Source of the DNA: a virus
Length of the DNA: 35,193 nucleotides
Strand: one strand, 5' to 3'
Virus record (IMG/VR): IMGVR_UViG_3300048831_000083
Coordinates: 1-35,193 of that record
Positions 1 to 7,956 of the stretch are shown here, piece by piece (the stretch's first letter is position 1; each line of letters opens with the position of its first letter). The notes beneath the pieces are model-generated. The model was not told the origin of the DNA. It saw only the letters and a list, made by a program, of their open reading frames with translations, and searched no databases. The position numbers and the translations under genes were made by a program.

Positions 1-1
1 C

Positions 2-259
2 TTGACGGAGAGGGCGCGGCGCCCCACCATTGAGGTGCGTCGCGACTACGGTGACGTGGCCATAGGTCTCTGGGTCACGCTAAATACCCCTCAGATAACA
101 CCTGAGACGATCCACGAGTTCATCAGGACGTTCAGGGAGATGGGTGAACCCATCTCCCATGGAATTGCCTGGGCCGGCGACGAGGTGAAGATTGACGCGC
201 GAGAAGTCAGACTCCGATACAACAGCATCTACTCTGCTAAACCCAGAGAAGATAGCTGA
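2..259 (+). CDS. Hypothetical protein, probably cut by the window edge
   Basis: An open frame runs in from the left edge and stops at 257-259. A TTG at position 2 could start it, but nothing upstream is visible, so it is best treated as a 5'-truncated gene. The 85 visible residues are a mixed alpha/beta sequence with no signal peptide, membrane segment or motif I recognise. It overlaps the next gene by about 68 bases if that gene really starts at 192. Confidence 0.5.
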   Translation: MTERARRPTIEVRRDYGDVAIGLWVTLNTPQITPETIHEFIRTFREMGEPISHGIAWAGDEVKIDAREVRLRYNSIYSAKPREDS

Positions 260-974
260 GCGGCGCCGTCACATCGACCTCGCTGACCTGCGGGGCTCCG
301 CGCCCGGAAAGTGGATCTGCCACTACTGCGCGCGGCGGTTCAGCAGCGAGGTCGTGTACGAGCGGCACTCCTGCCAGGAGCGTGACCGCCAGCTGTTCAT
401 CAAGAGCCCGCAGGGCCAGGCGGCGTACGCCTACTACTCGCACTGGATGCGCGCTCGCAAGTTCAGCCTGCAGCCTGTCTCAACGTTTCTGACGTCGCGC
501 AACTTCCAGTCCATCAAGAAGTTCGCCCAGATGGTGGTCGCCGCGAGCATCGGCGACCCCATCCGGTACATCGACCTGATGGTGGAGCACGGCCTGCAGC
601 CCGCGCTGTGGACCTCACAGCAGGCCTACAAGATCTACCTTGACTGGGCAGACGAGCGCTCTGATCCCGTTGAGCAGGTGACGAAATCCATCGAGTTCGT
701 CTTTGACCTCGCCGAGAAGGAGGGCCACGACCCGTTCACCATCTTCCAGCACATTGACTCACAGCGCACGCTGAGCTTCATCAACCAGCGGCGCCTGAGC
801 CCGTGGTTCCTGTTTCACTGCCGGTCATTTCAGCAGCTCATCACCTCGCTGACGGCGACGGAGAAGCAGGTGTTCAGCCGCGCGCTGCGCGCCGACAGCT
901 GGGCTGAGAAGCTGAAGGAGGCAGGCAGCGTCAAGGCGCAGGTGAAGGACATCGTCAAGCAGCTGGGGTTCTGA
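192..974 (+). CDS. Conserved phage protein with N-terminal C2HC zinc finger
   Basis: Encodes 260 aa if the TTG at 192 is used; GAGGTG lies a few bases upstream and no better start is seen, so the start is uncertain. Residues 43-61 (C43, C46, H59, C61 in WICHYCARRF and YERHSC) look like a small zinc-binding finger. The rest is helical, with a middle part that resembles a protein family I loosely associate with T4-superfamily cyanophages. That link is from memory and weak. The stop overlaps the next start (TGATG at 972-976), so the two are translationally coupled. A DNA- or replication-linked role is inferred only from the finger and the DnaE-like neighbour. Confidence 0.75.
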   Translation: MTREKSDSDTTASTLLNPEKIAERRRHIDLADLRGSAPGKWICHYCARRFSSEVVYERHSCQERDRQLFIKSPQGQAAYAYYSHWMRARKFSLQPVSTFLTSRNFQSIKKFAQMVVAASIGDPIRYIDLMVEHGLQPALWTSQQAYKIYLDWADERSDPVEQVTKSIEFVFDLAEKEGHDPFTIFQHIDSQRTLSFINQRRLSPWFLFHCRSFQQLITSLTATEKQVFSRALRADSWAEKLKEAGSVKAQVKDIVKQLGF

Positions 975-1546
975 TGGACATCGACATCGACACGCCACCT
1001 AGTGTGAACATCACCAAGCTGTTCCCAGAGTGGGTGCGCGCCAGCCTCGTGAAGGACGGTGTTCTCCGCCCGCACCCGTGCGGCTACTACCCGCAGGCGA
1101 TGGCGAGGGACCCAATCACTGGGCTCGCCGCCATTCCCTACGAGCAGGCAGAGGAGCTAGGTTACTTTAAGATCGACTTCCTGCACCTCTCTGTCTACGA
1201 GCACTTCAAGTCAAGGGACGAGATCCTGGCGCTGCTCAAGGAGGAGCCAGACTGGGGGCTGCTGCTCATTCCCAGCCAGCAGCCCAAGCTATTCCAGCTG
1301 TCCAAGCACGGTGACATGCTGACGGCGGTGCGGCCGCGCAGCGTGGAGGAGCTCGCCGACGTGCTCGCTCTCATTCGTCCAGGTAAGAAGCAGCTCCTCA
1401 AGCTCTACCTCTCGCACCGTGAGTCAACCCGCCGCATCCTCTACGCCAAGGACGAGAGCGGCTACAGCTTCAAGAAGTCACACGCCATCGCGTACGCGCT
1501 GGTGATCGTCCTTCAACTTCACCTCATCACAGCAGGAATCCTATGA
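974..1546 (+). CDS. DnaE-like fragment (DNA polymerase III alpha fingers region)
   Basis: Only 190 aa, against about 1160 in bacterial DnaE. Three blocks appear in DnaE order: FKIDFLHLSVYEHF at 65-78 (DnaE has VKFDFLGL), LFQLSKHGDMLTAVRP through ALIRPG at 106-137 (DnaE FQLESSGM and LYRPGP), and GYSFKKSHAIAYAL at 163-176 (DnaE GYGFNKSHSAAYAL). The PHP domain, palm aspartates, beta-binding and OB regions are absent, so it cannot polymerise DNA by itself. It might be a decoy, a DNA-binding accessory or a protein that touches the host replisome. It is translationally coupled on both sides (ATG at 974 in the preceding stop, own stop in the next start). Confidence 0.75.
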   Translation: MDIDIDTPPSVNITKLFPEWVRASLVKDGVLRPHPCGYYPQAMARDPITGLAAIPYEQAEELGYFKIDFLHLSVYEHFKSRDEILALLKEEPDWGLLLIPSQQPKLFQLSKHGDMLTAVRPRSVEELADVLALIRPGKKQLLKLYLSHRESTRRILYAKDESGYSFKKSHAIAYALVIVLQLHLITAGIL

Positions 1547-2079
1547 CTTGCATCGTTGGAATGGAATTTCAAGACCGGGTGTACGTCGCCGGCGACGTTC
1601 AAGGTACAGGCTGGAACCACAAGGTGGTACACACGACGCCGAAGGTCTTCAGCAAGTGCGGCGTCATCTTCGGCTACACCACCAGCTACCGCTTCGGGCA
1701 GGTGCTTGAGCACAACCTCCAGAACCCCGTTGTGCCGCACGAGGAGGACGAGATCTACCGCTGGCTGATCACCGTCCTCATCCCTGACGTCCGCGCCGTG
1801 CTCAAGGAAAATGGCTACGAGAAGGGCGGCAACTGCCTCATCGGCGTCAAGAACCAGCTGTGGGAGCTGCAAGATGACTTCAGCGTGCTACGCTCGGTCG
1901 CCGGCTACTCGGCCGTCGGCAGTGGCTATGAGTACGCGCTTGGCAGCCTGTTCAGCTCGCACGCAGGAGTGAAGCCCCGCAACGAGGAAGACGTGCACGT
2001 GCTCCTCAGGCGTGCGATCCAGGCCGCGGGCACGTTCAGTCCGTCAGTAGGAACCGAAAGTACCATCCTCTCGACCTGA
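1543..2079 (+). CDS. Proteasome-type Ntn-hydrolase
   Basis: The 178-aa protein begins MTCIVG. Removing Met1 would expose Thr2, the N-terminal nucleophile of proteasome beta-type peptidases. A GDVQGTG segment and a lysine in the HTTPKVF strand sit about where the Asp17/Lys33 partners lie in that family, followed by glycine-rich strands (IFGYTTS and SAVGSGYEYALG). These features are seen; the peptidase role is from family knowledge. It would be self-compartmentalising or cytoplasmic. The substrate is unknown; turnover of host proteins is one guess. The start overlaps the preceding stop (ATGA), which sets the N-terminus exactly and supports the exposed Thr. Confidence 0.7.
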   Translation: MTCIVGMEFQDRVYVAGDVQGTGWNHKVVHTTPKVFSKCGVIFGYTTSYRFGQVLEHNLQNPVVPHEEDEIYRWLITVLIPDVRAVLKENGYEKGGNCLIGVKNQLWELQDDFSVLRSVAGYSAVGSGYEYALGSLFSSHAGVKPRNEEDVHVLLRRAIQAAGTFSPSVGTESTILST

Positions 2080-2107
2080 TTACTTTTCACAGGTCATGTG
2101 ATATAAT
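2080..2107 (+). promoter_or_regulatory. Sigma70-like promoter for the MazG-like gene
   Basis: A perfect TATAAT at 2102-2107 within GTGATATAAT, with TTACTT at 2080-2085 as a weak -35. The start codon at 2114 follows within 7 bases of the -10 box, so this transcript would be leaderless or nearly so. The GTGATA context recurs at other promoters in the window. Confidence 0.6.
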
Positions 2108-2113
2108 TCTCTC

Positions 2114-2416
2114 ATGAGAGTTGACAAGCTCACCGACCGGCAGCTTGAGTACCTCGACATCCTCCAGGAGGAGTGCGCCGAGGTGATCACTGTCATCTCG
2201 AAGATCAAGCGCTTCGGGCTGCACAACTTCAACCCGTTCCACCCGGAGCGGACGCCGAACTATGAGCGGCTGCAGAGCGAGATCGGTGACGTGCTGGCGA
2301 TGGTGCAGCTGGTCGTGCAAGAGGACATCGGCGTCAGCGTGAAGGGCATCCAGGCAGCGAAGGAGCGCAAGCTCGACAAGCTGCCGCAGTTTCTACGGAC
2401 AAAGGACGTGAAATGA
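2114..2416 (+). CDS. MazG-like nucleotide pyrophosphohydrolase
   Basis: A 100-aa all-helical protein with the paired acidic motifs of the MazG/all-alpha NTP-PPase family: EECAEV (E19, E20, E23) and EIGDVLAM (E56, D59), which bind magnesium in that family. Such enzymes hydrolyse NTPs or dNTPs to the monophosphate and pyrophosphate, and in phages they are thought to clean nucleotide pools or interfere with ppGpp signalling. The stop overlaps the start of the next gene at 2413. A promoter lies directly in front. Function is by family; the substrate cannot be read from the sequence. Confidence 0.75.
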   Translation: MRVDKLTDRQLEYLDILQEECAEVITVISKIKRFGLHNFNPFHPERTPNYERLQSEIGDVLAMVQLVVQEDIGVSVKGIQAAKERKLDKLPQFLRTKDVK

Positions 2417-3447
2417 AGGCAACAAGACTGCAAGATGGCACGCTGGACCTAAAGTTCGAGGACCATGATGAGCTGTTCGCGTTCACGTACGGCTCGCACC
2501 TGTACGGCACCAACCATGAAGCGTCAGACCATGACGTCAAGGTGGTGTTCCTGCCAAAGCTGGAGGACTTGATCCAGTGCCGGCCAGTGACAAACTCCCG
2601 GCCCGCCGTTGTGGACGGTGTTGACGTTGAGTATGTCCCGCTGCAGGTGTTAGTGAGGGACTTCTTCAGCGGGCAAACGTACGCGCTGGAGCTGCTGCAC
2701 GCGCTGCGCCTCGGCCAGGTCACGCGCAACTCGCGGTGCGACGTCACCGTCTACTGCACTGAGGAGCTGAAGGTCGCGCTCGGCAAGTTCACCACGCGAA
2801 GCGTCGACAAGATGGTCGGCTACGCCATCTCACAGTCGCAGAAGTACGGTCTGAAGACGCGGCGCTACACGACGCTCAAGAAGGTGGTTGACACCATCGA
2901 GCAGCTGTCACTCGTTCCCACCCACCAGTGGAGCGATAAGCTGCGGCTCGTCGAGACGCCAAACCTCGTCAGAGAGCTGCTCAAGCTCGACCACGTGCGG
3001 CGAGTGGAGGTGGAGAACTCGGCAGGCGGCAGTGAGCTCGCGCCGGCGCTAGAGGTGTGCGGCAAGAAGTTCCCGCTCACCAACAAGTGGAGCACGGTAC
3101 TGTCGTCACTGCACAAGACGCTCGAGACCTACGGTGAGCGAGTGAAGCAGTTTGACGGTGAGGCGACGGACTGGAAGGCGCTCATGCACGCCATCCGGAT
3201 CACTGAGCAGGTGCTGGAACTGACGTCAACTGGCAGGCTCACGTTCCCACGCCCCAATGCAGGTTACCTGCGTCAGGTGCGACTTGGCAAAGTTGAGCTG
3301 GACCAGGTGATGGCTCACCTCACGGAGAAGTTCAACCGCCTCGATGACGCGGTCGCGCTGTCGGTGCTACCGGAGAAGACGCCAGAGCTTGAGGCGCAGT
3401 TCAACGAGTGGCAGCGGGACTTCTTCCTCGGCCTGTACAACTACTGA
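2413..3447 (+). CDS. Predicted nucleotidyltransferase (COG3541-like)
   Basis: A 344-aa protein with the pol-beta-type signature GSHLYGTNHEASDHD at 27-41: a GS pair followed by the metal-binding D39 and D41. A third acidic residue probably comes from VDVEYVPL near residue 75. This arrangement matches the YcgL/COG3541 predicted nucleotidyltransferases that are common in large phages. The substrate is unknown; transfer of a nucleotide to RNA or protein is possible. It is coupled to the MazG-like gene by an ATGA overlap and its 3' end overlaps the convergent gene at 3441 by 7 bases. Confidence 0.75.
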   Translation: MKATRLQDGTLDLKFEDHDELFAFTYGSHLYGTNHEASDHDVKVVFLPKLEDLIQCRPVTNSRPAVVDGVDVEYVPLQVLVRDFFSGQTYALELLHALRLGQVTRNSRCDVTVYCTEELKVALGKFTTRSVDKMVGYAISQSQKYGLKTRRYTTLKKVVDTIEQLSLVPTHQWSDKLRLVETPNLVRELLKLDHVRRVEVENSAGGSELAPALEVCGKKFPLTNKWSTVLSSLHKTLETYGERVKQFDGEATDWKALMHAIRITEQVLELTSTGRLTFPRPNAGYLRQVRLGKVELDQVMAHLTEKFNRLDDAVALSVLPEKTPELEAQFNEWQRDFFLGLYNY

Positions 3448-3836
3448 GACCTGGCGATCAGGCGACTTGCCTCACGGCTCGTGATCACCCTACCGTACAT
3501 GGGTGACGCGAGCCGCGTTGCTATCTGACTGAGAAACACGGCGCGCTTGTTGCGGTCCTTGACCCGCGCGCAAAATGCCTGGTACTCAATCCGGTGCGCC
3601 TCAAGCTCCTGCTCAAGGCGAAACTGCGCGTCTTCCATGTAGCGTACCCACCATGCCTCGACACCTTCTGCCTGCTGCCTGATGTGAACGGCCTCGTGGG
3701 CGAGGAGCTCAGGCGTGAGAACGCCGCCGCTTGGGTTGTAGATGGTGTCGCCGTACGTGAAGATGGCCGACTTACCGGGATTGAATTTGGCCTTCAAGAC
3801 CTCGTAGTTAGGAGGGAACTCCGTAGAGATCTTCAC
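3441..3836 (-). CDS. Putative zinc metallopeptidase (HExxH)
   Basis: A 131-aa protein with LAHEAVHIRQQ; HEAVH at 47-51 is a zincin-type HExxH motif. A later E-rich stretch (RLEQELEAHRIEYQAF) could supply the third ligand, because an ELEAHRIE helix follows about 25 residues on, as in gluzincins. There is no signal peptide. It is the second gene of a leftward pair, overlapping the upstream gene by 4 bases (ATGA), and would be transcribed from the late promoter near 4291. Its role is unknown; late expression suggests virion maturation or lysis, which is inference. Confidence 0.65.
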   Translation of the reverse strand: MKISTEFPPNYEVLKAKFNPGKSAIFTYGDTIYNPSGGVLTPELLAHEAVHIRQQAEGVEAWWVRYMEDAQFRLEQELEAHRIEYQAFCARVKDRNKRAVFLSQIATRLASPMYGRVITSREASRLIARSQ

Positions 3837-4264
3837 GCGCTCTTCCTCAGGCGCACCTCAACCGTCTCTGGCACTGGCACAAGGCGGCGGCGCTTGACCT
3901 TCACCCTTGCCTCCTCCACAGTGGAGAAAATGTTGCCAACGACTCGTGACACGTACGCGGTATCGAATGTGCGGTAGATAGGCTGCAGTTTCTCAGTGAG
4001 ACCAAGCCTGGAGATCTCGATGGAGAGCGGGACAGAGTCGCTGCTCGCGTAGAACCACTTGGTGATGAGCTGAAAGAGGTGTTGAAGGTTGATGCCTTCC
4101 TGCTCGGCAAAGTCAATCACGAACGCGCCAATCTCAGCAGCTGACACCTTGTCGATGATGCACAGGTACTCCTCGCGCTTGTACTCAATGAGCGAGAGGT
4201 AGAGAAAGTGCCCCTTCGCCGGGGGCTCTTCGATCTTGAGCTGCGGTATCTTCTTCTTGGCCAT
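3833..4264 (-). CDS. Hypothetical late protein
   Basis: A 143-aa protein starting MAKKKIPQLKIEEPP, with a central helical part and a basic C-terminus (VKVKRRRLVP). I do not recognise the family. It heads a leftward two-gene unit with the HExxH protein and has a T4-type late promoter about 27 bases upstream of its start, so it is probably made late and may be a structural or assembly factor. Confidence 0.7.
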   Translation of the reverse strand: MAKKKIPQLKIEEPPAKGHFLYLSLIEYKREEYLCIIDKVSAAEIGAFVIDFAEQEGINLQHLFQLITKWFYASSDSVPLSIEISRLGLTEKLQPIYRTFDTAYVSRVVGNIFSTVEEARVKVKRRRLVPVPETVEVRLRKSA

Positions 4265-4290
4265 CTGCTGCTTGAATCATTGAACCGTCG

Positions 4291-4298
4291 TATTTAAC
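4291..4298 (-). promoter_or_regulatory. Late promoter-like octamer
   Basis: On the minus strand it reads GTTAAATA, one of many sites close to the T4 late consensus TATAAATA in this window. It lies 27 bases upstream of the leftward gene starting at 4264. Confidence 0.5.
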
Positions 4299-4314
4299 CT
4301 GCCCGATTGACCTG

Positions 4315-4343
4315 TTTACACCAGTTGCTTGCGGGTGTAGAAT
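4315..4343 (+). promoter_or_regulatory. Sigma70-like promoter
   Basis: TTTACA at 4315-4320, a 17-base spacer, then TAGAAT at 4338-4343. It drives the gene starting at 4369. The divergent late site at 4291 lies just upstream. Confidence 0.7.
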
Positions 4344-4368
4344 AGGACCATGTCCTGGAGGACAGACA

Positions 4369-4707
4369 ATGTGGACAGAAAAGGATGACGGCATGATCTT
4401 GTGCAGGTATGAACCTGGTGAAAGTGATGTGGTGGTGGAGTACAGCGCGCTGACGGCGACGTTTACCGTGACGCTGCCCTTCAACATCTTCGTGAAGCAC
4501 CGCGGCGCGTTCGTCAATGAGATCAGTGCCAAGTACCCGATGGAGATGATCGGCTACCTCTGGGAGCTGCAGCGAGATGGGTTCTTGGTGCAGGCTGAGA
4601 TCATCGAGACGCTGCGGCAGATCTCTCATCGCGCCAACACCGGGCAGGGCCTTGAGCGGTTCGCACCTCGGACCAAGGACCGGTCCAACCTTCGGCTGGT
4701 CGCCTGA
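4369..4707 (+). CDS. Hypothetical early protein
   Basis: A 112-aa protein with a good ribosome site (GGAGG 9 bases before the ATG at 4369) and its own promoter. It has an N-terminal beta-rich half and a helical C-terminal half, with no motif that I recognise. The promoter type suggests early or middle expression. Confidence 0.7.
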   Translation: MWTEKDDGMILCRYEPGESDVVVEYSALTATFTVTLPFNIFVKHRGAFVNEISAKYPMEMIGYLWELQRDGFLVQAEIIETLRQISHRANTGQGLERFAPRTKDRSNLRLVA

Positions 4708-4710
4708 CCC

Positions 4711-4773
4711 TGTTACAATTGTTACAAGTTCCCGGGATGACCTGTGTACATTCCCGGGAACCTGTGATATAAT
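4711..4773 (+). promoter_or_regulatory. Promoter with paired upstream repeats
   Basis: TGTACA at 4745-4750, a 17-base spacer and TATAAT at 4768-4773. Upstream lies a doubled TGTTACAA (CTGTTACAATTGTTACAAG, 4711-4729), and TTCCCGGGA occurs twice (about 4729 and 4751), once in the spacer. The TGTTACAA pair recurs at the promoter near 14.4 kb, which suggests a shared regulator. Confidence 0.7.
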
Positions 4774-4801
4774 GCTTCTGTTGGTTGATGGAGCAGACAC
4801 G

Positions 4802-5080
4802 ATGCGGTTCAGGTTCATGGAACTCAACGAGCGGGCCGGGATCAAAGGCTACTCGGACGCGACCCGGGCGGACGTGGTCCCCGGCGCGAAGGTGGAGTTC
4901 ACGTGCAACGGGCGCGGTCGAGGTGGTCACTACCGCGTCACCGCTGTCGTCACGAAGGTCCGTGCCAAGTCGTTCGACGCGGTCGAAGCCGAGCGCTCGT
5001 ACAGGCCCGGCACCAACTGGCGCGTCTCCTTCAACCTCAGCGATGAGGACACGCTGTACATCCACAGGAGCGCAAGCTGA
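4802..5080 (+). CDS. Hypothetical early protein
   Basis: A 92-aa protein starting MRFRFMELNERAG. This ATG was chosen because it lies 28 bases after the -10 box at 4768, with a GGAG-like site in front; the frame is open further upstream but that part would precede the transcript. It is basic and probably a small beta-barrel-like fold; no family recognised. First gene of a tightly coupled run ending with the SprT-like gene. Confidence 0.65.
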   Translation: MRFRFMELNERAGIKGYSDATRADVVPGAKVEFTCNGRGRGGHYRVTAVVTKVRAKSFDAVEAERSYRPGTNWRVSFNLSDEDTLYIHRSAS

Positions 5081-5334
5081 TGAGAAGGCCGCTGTACAAG
5101 ACGTACGAGATGCGCGGTACCGTGGACCGCAACGCCCACCTGCCGCTCAGCCAGAACCTCAACGGGACGAAGCGCATCGAGGACGTGAGCTTCTTCTTCA
5201 GCGACTTCAAGAACGCGTGCCTGCTCGCCGCCACGTACACCCCACAGTGCCGCCTCGGTGCGATCAAGGGGGAGGTGATCGACGAGAACGGCAAGGTGCT
5301 CCGCCGCTACACGAGGTGGAGGGAGTTCAAGTGA
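5080..5334 (+). CDS. Hypothetical protein
   Basis: An 84-aa protein whose ATG overlaps the previous stop (TGATG). It contains an FFFSDFKNACLLAATY segment but no signal peptide or known motif. Part of the 4.8-6.1 kb early operon. Confidence 0.65.
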   Translation: MRRPLYKTYEMRGTVDRNAHLPLSQNLNGTKRIEDVSFFFSDFKNACLLAATYTPQCRLGAIKGEVIDENGKVLRRYTRWREFK

Positions 5335-5564
5335 GCTACTGCCGCCTGACTGAGAACTGCGACGTCTACGTGTGGTCGGATGGGGGCTCGATCTCCATCA
5401 CCACGGCCTGGGACAAGAGGGTCACTCGGGGCGGCGAGCTCACGCAGGACTTCGTGGTGCAGGGCCCGATGCAGGCAGTGAACGTGCTCCTCGGCCTCCG
5501 CAAGGAAGGGCTGCGCGTCCCTGAACGGGCGATCAAACAACTGGTGAAGGAAGCTCGCAGATGA
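5331..5564 (+). CDS. Hypothetical protein, GTG start
   Basis: A 77-aa protein. The GTG at 5331 overlaps the previous stop (GTGA), the usual coupling in this operon; the frame is open for several hundred bases upstream but overlaps other genes there. It contains a helical VPERAIKQLVKEARR C-terminus. No family recognised. Confidence 0.6.
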   Translation: MSYCRLTENCDVYVWSDGGSISITTAWDKRVTRGGELTQDFVVQGPMQAVNVLLGLRKEGLRVPERAIKQLVKEARR

Positions 5565-6091
5565 CGAACCCCATCAACCGCTCCGATTCCGTCCTGCTGT
5601 CGCCGCGCATCCGCAAACAGGTTGAAACGCGCGTCAAGCAGTGCCTCGAGATCGCCAAGAGGAACTACAAGCAGGAGTTCCCGTTCCCGACTATCCGGTA
5701 CGACGTCAAAAACACGCACGCCGGCCTCGCCAACTTCAACGCGTGGACGATCAGGCTGAACCTCATCCTGCTCGCCGAGAACGAGAAGCACTTCATCGAG
5801 CACACCGTCGCCCACGAGGTGGCGCACCTGATCAATCGCAAGGTGAACAAGCCGGCGCCCGAGAAGAAGCGCCTGATGCCGCACGGCCCGGAGTGGAAGG
5901 CGGTGATGGCGCTGCTGGACGTTCCCGCCAACCGCACGCACAACTACGACTGCACGTCGATTGACCGCAGCGGCACGAAGCGCCGCCGGCCGACGAAGCG
6001 CAACTTGATGCTGAAGATCAAGCTGCTCTTCAACCGGCTGGAGCTGGCCGAGAGGCACCAGCTGCTCGACGAGCTCAACGAGGCCCTATAA
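5561..6091 (+). CDS. SprT-like zinc metalloprotease
   Basis: A 176-aa protein with HTVAHEVAHLINR; HEVAH is at 85-89 and the downstream HGPEW begins at H108, the HExxH...HGxxW pattern of the SprT/Spartan family. In that family the protease clears DNA-protein crosslinks. The C-terminal zinc ribbon usual in SprT is not evident: only one cysteine remains, followed by a basic tail (GTKRRRPTKRN). The gene is last in a coupled early operon and sits 16 bases before DNA ligase, so a DNA-repair or replication role is reasonable. Confidence 0.85.
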   Translation: MTNPINRSDSVLLSPRIRKQVETRVKQCLEIAKRNYKQEFPFPTIRYDVKNTHAGLANFNAWTIRLNLILLAENEKHFIEHTVAHEVAHLINRKVNKPAPEKKRLMPHGPEWKAVMALLDVPANRTHNYDCTSIDRSGTKRRRPTKRNLMLKIKLLFNRLELAERHQLLDELNEAL

Positions 6092-6107
6092 CCTGGAGTC
6101 AACGAAC

Positions 6108-7385
6108 ATGACCAACTTCGTTCAAGTCATCAAGGCCTGTGAGGCCGCCAACGGCGCCGGCACCAAGAAGGCGATCCTCGACGCACTGAAGACGGCCGAC
6201 AAGGACGCGCAGCGTCTGATCAAGGAGGCGCTGGACCCGTACCGCGTGTTCGGCATCAAGAAGTTTGACCGCCTGCCGTGGCACGAGTACTCCAGCACCG
6301 ACTGCGCCGATGTGAGCGTCATCACCCGGGTGCTCGATGACCTCGCCAGCAAGAAGCTGACGGGCAACGCGGCGCGGACAGCCGTCGTCACGATGCTGGC
6401 CGAGTTCACGCCTGAGACATCGAAGTACATCGAGCGCATCATCGACAAGGACCTCGACGCCGGCTTCTCGGCTGACACCGTTAACAAGGTCTTCCCTGAC
6501 CTCGTGCCAACGTTCAGCGTCATGCTGGCTGACAAGTTTGACACGGACGAGGAGGTCAAGGCCAATGTCCCGTTCCCCTGCCTCGCCGAGGCGAAGTACG
6601 ACGGTGAGCGCACCATCGCCGTCGTCACGGAGAAGGGCGTCACCTACTACAGCCGTTCCGGCAAGGAGGCGAAGCACGTTGACGGCCTGTTCGACGAGGA
6701 CCTCCAGAAGATGCGCACTGTCATCGGCTACGACATTGTGGTCGACGGCGAGCGGTACGCCAGCGACTTCACCGAGACGGTGAACGCCAAGAAGTCGACC
6801 AATGACGCGGCGAAGGCCAACCTTCGCTTCTACGCCTTCGCGTACATGAGCTGGGCGGCGTGGCAAAACCGGGCGGCGGTGGTTGACATGGTGACCATGC
6901 GCGCGAAGCTGGGTGCCCTGATCAACGAGGCCGGCTGCACGAAGGTGTCGCTGTCCAAGGGCATCATCGCCAAGACGGCCGACGAGGCCGAGGCGTTCTA
7001 CAAGCAGATGGTCAAGGAGGGCTTCGAAGGCCTGATCCTGAAGAACGTCAAGGCCGTCTACGAGTGGGACCGCTCCAAGCACTGGGTCAAGTGGAAACCG
7101 TTCTTCGACTTCGACGGCGTCGTGATCGCCGTCTACGAGGGCAAGAAGGGCACGCGCCTCGAGGGCCTGATGGGCGGCGTCACGTTGAAGGGCACCGACG
7201 AGCACGGCCGGGTGGTCGTCACCAACGTCGGCAGCGGCTTCTCTGATGACGACCGCAGGCGCCCCTTCGAGTACTGGATGGGCAAGGTGATGGAGGTCAA
7301 GTACCAGGAGATCACCAAGGCGAAGGACAGCGACACCTGGGCCTTGCGCTTCCCGACCTACAACCGGATCAGGTTTGACAAATGA
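6108..7385 (+). CDS. ATP-dependent DNA ligase
   Basis: A 425-aa protein with the nucleotidyltransferase motif AEAKYDGER; K163 is the expected adenylated lysine. Downstream are the FYAFAYM strand, EGFEGLILKN (motif IV) and HWVKWKPF (motif V), then an OB-fold domain from about residue 335. An N-terminal helical domain (1-150) resembles that of T4 gp30-type ligases; T4 ligase is 487 aa, so this is a somewhat shorter relative. It seals nicks during replication, repair and recombination in the cytoplasm. The ATG follows a GGAG site at 6093 and the stop overlaps the next start (ATGA). Confidence 0.95.
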   Translation: MTNFVQVIKACEAANGAGTKKAILDALKTADKDAQRLIKEALDPYRVFGIKKFDRLPWHEYSSTDCADVSVITRVLDDLASKKLTGNAARTAVVTMLAEFTPETSKYIERIIDKDLDAGFSADTVNKVFPDLVPTFSVMLADKFDTDEEVKANVPFPCLAEAKYDGERTIAVVTEKGVTYYSRSGKEAKHVDGLFDEDLQKMRTVIGYDIVVDGERYASDFTETVNAKKSTNDAAKANLRFYAFAYMSWAAWQNRAAVVDMVTMRAKLGALINEAGCTKVSLSKGIIAKTADEAEAFYKQMVKEGFEGLILKNVKAVYEWDRSKHWVKWKPFFDFDGVVIAVYEGKKGTRLEGLMGGVTLKGTDEHGRVVVTNVGSGFSDDDRRRPFEYWMGKVMEVKYQEITKAKDSDTWALRFPTYNRIRFDK

Positions 7386-7948
7386 GCCTTGGCGGTCTAC
7401 TTCGCGCCCGGCTGCTGCGCGCGGGCATCATTCAACAGATCGAACCGGTCGACGCGCCAGCTCGAGGACAAGGTCGCTGCGTCGTGCAGGACTGGGTCTT
7501 CAGGTGCTCGTTCAAGATGCAGACCGTCATGCTCTCCGCCCTGCGAGGGTGCGACGGCAAGGGGAAAGAGGACCCGAGCAAGCACCTCGTGCGGCTGCTG
7601 CGGTCGGTCATCCTGCACAACGCGTCGCCAGGTGACGGCAAGTTCATGCAGGTCGGCGATTTTCAGAAGTGCCTCGACGCCGTCACCGAGGACCTCGACC
7701 ACTACCCTGTTCACTGGGTGACGCACTTCATGCACGCGTGCGAGATCATTGGCTTCAAGCACCCAGACGGGCGCGTTCGCGTGCAGTGGCACAACGCGTA
7801 CCTACAGTTTGTCGACGCGTTGCACCTCATGCCGGAAACGGAGACGGAGCTGACGTACCGGCTGACCGACGGTCCGGTGAGCCCTGTCAAGAGGTTCACG
7901 CCTGTAGTTTACAGAGAGCCAGCGCGCAGCGACGGCTACGCAGGTTAG
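7382..7948 (+). CDS. Conserved hypothetical phage protein
   Basis: A 188-aa protein coupled to the ligase gene by ATGA. It contains FRCSFKMQTVMLSALRGCDG and KEDPSKHLVRLLRSVILHN, which resemble a conserved phage protein of unknown function that I have seen annotated only as hypothetical. The second half has an HFMHACEIIGFKHPD segment typical of small helical phage proteins. No enzymatic motif is clear. Confidence 0.75.
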   Translation: MSLGGLLRARLLRAGIIQQIEPVDAPARGQGRCVVQDWVFRCSFKMQTVMLSALRGCDGKGKEDPSKHLVRLLRSVILHNASPGDGKFMQVGDFQKCLDAVTEDLDHYPVHWVTHFMHACEIIGFKHPDGRVRVQWHNAYLQFVDALHLMPETETELTYRLTDGPVSPVKRFTPVVYREPARSDGYAG

Positions 7949-7956
7949 GAGGAACA

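Noticed and set aside
6099-7205. A 368-codon open frame on the minus strand opposite DNA ligase
   Set aside because: It mirrors the codon bias of the ligase gene (high GC at third positions opens antisense frames), has no ribosome site, and its translation is low-complexity.
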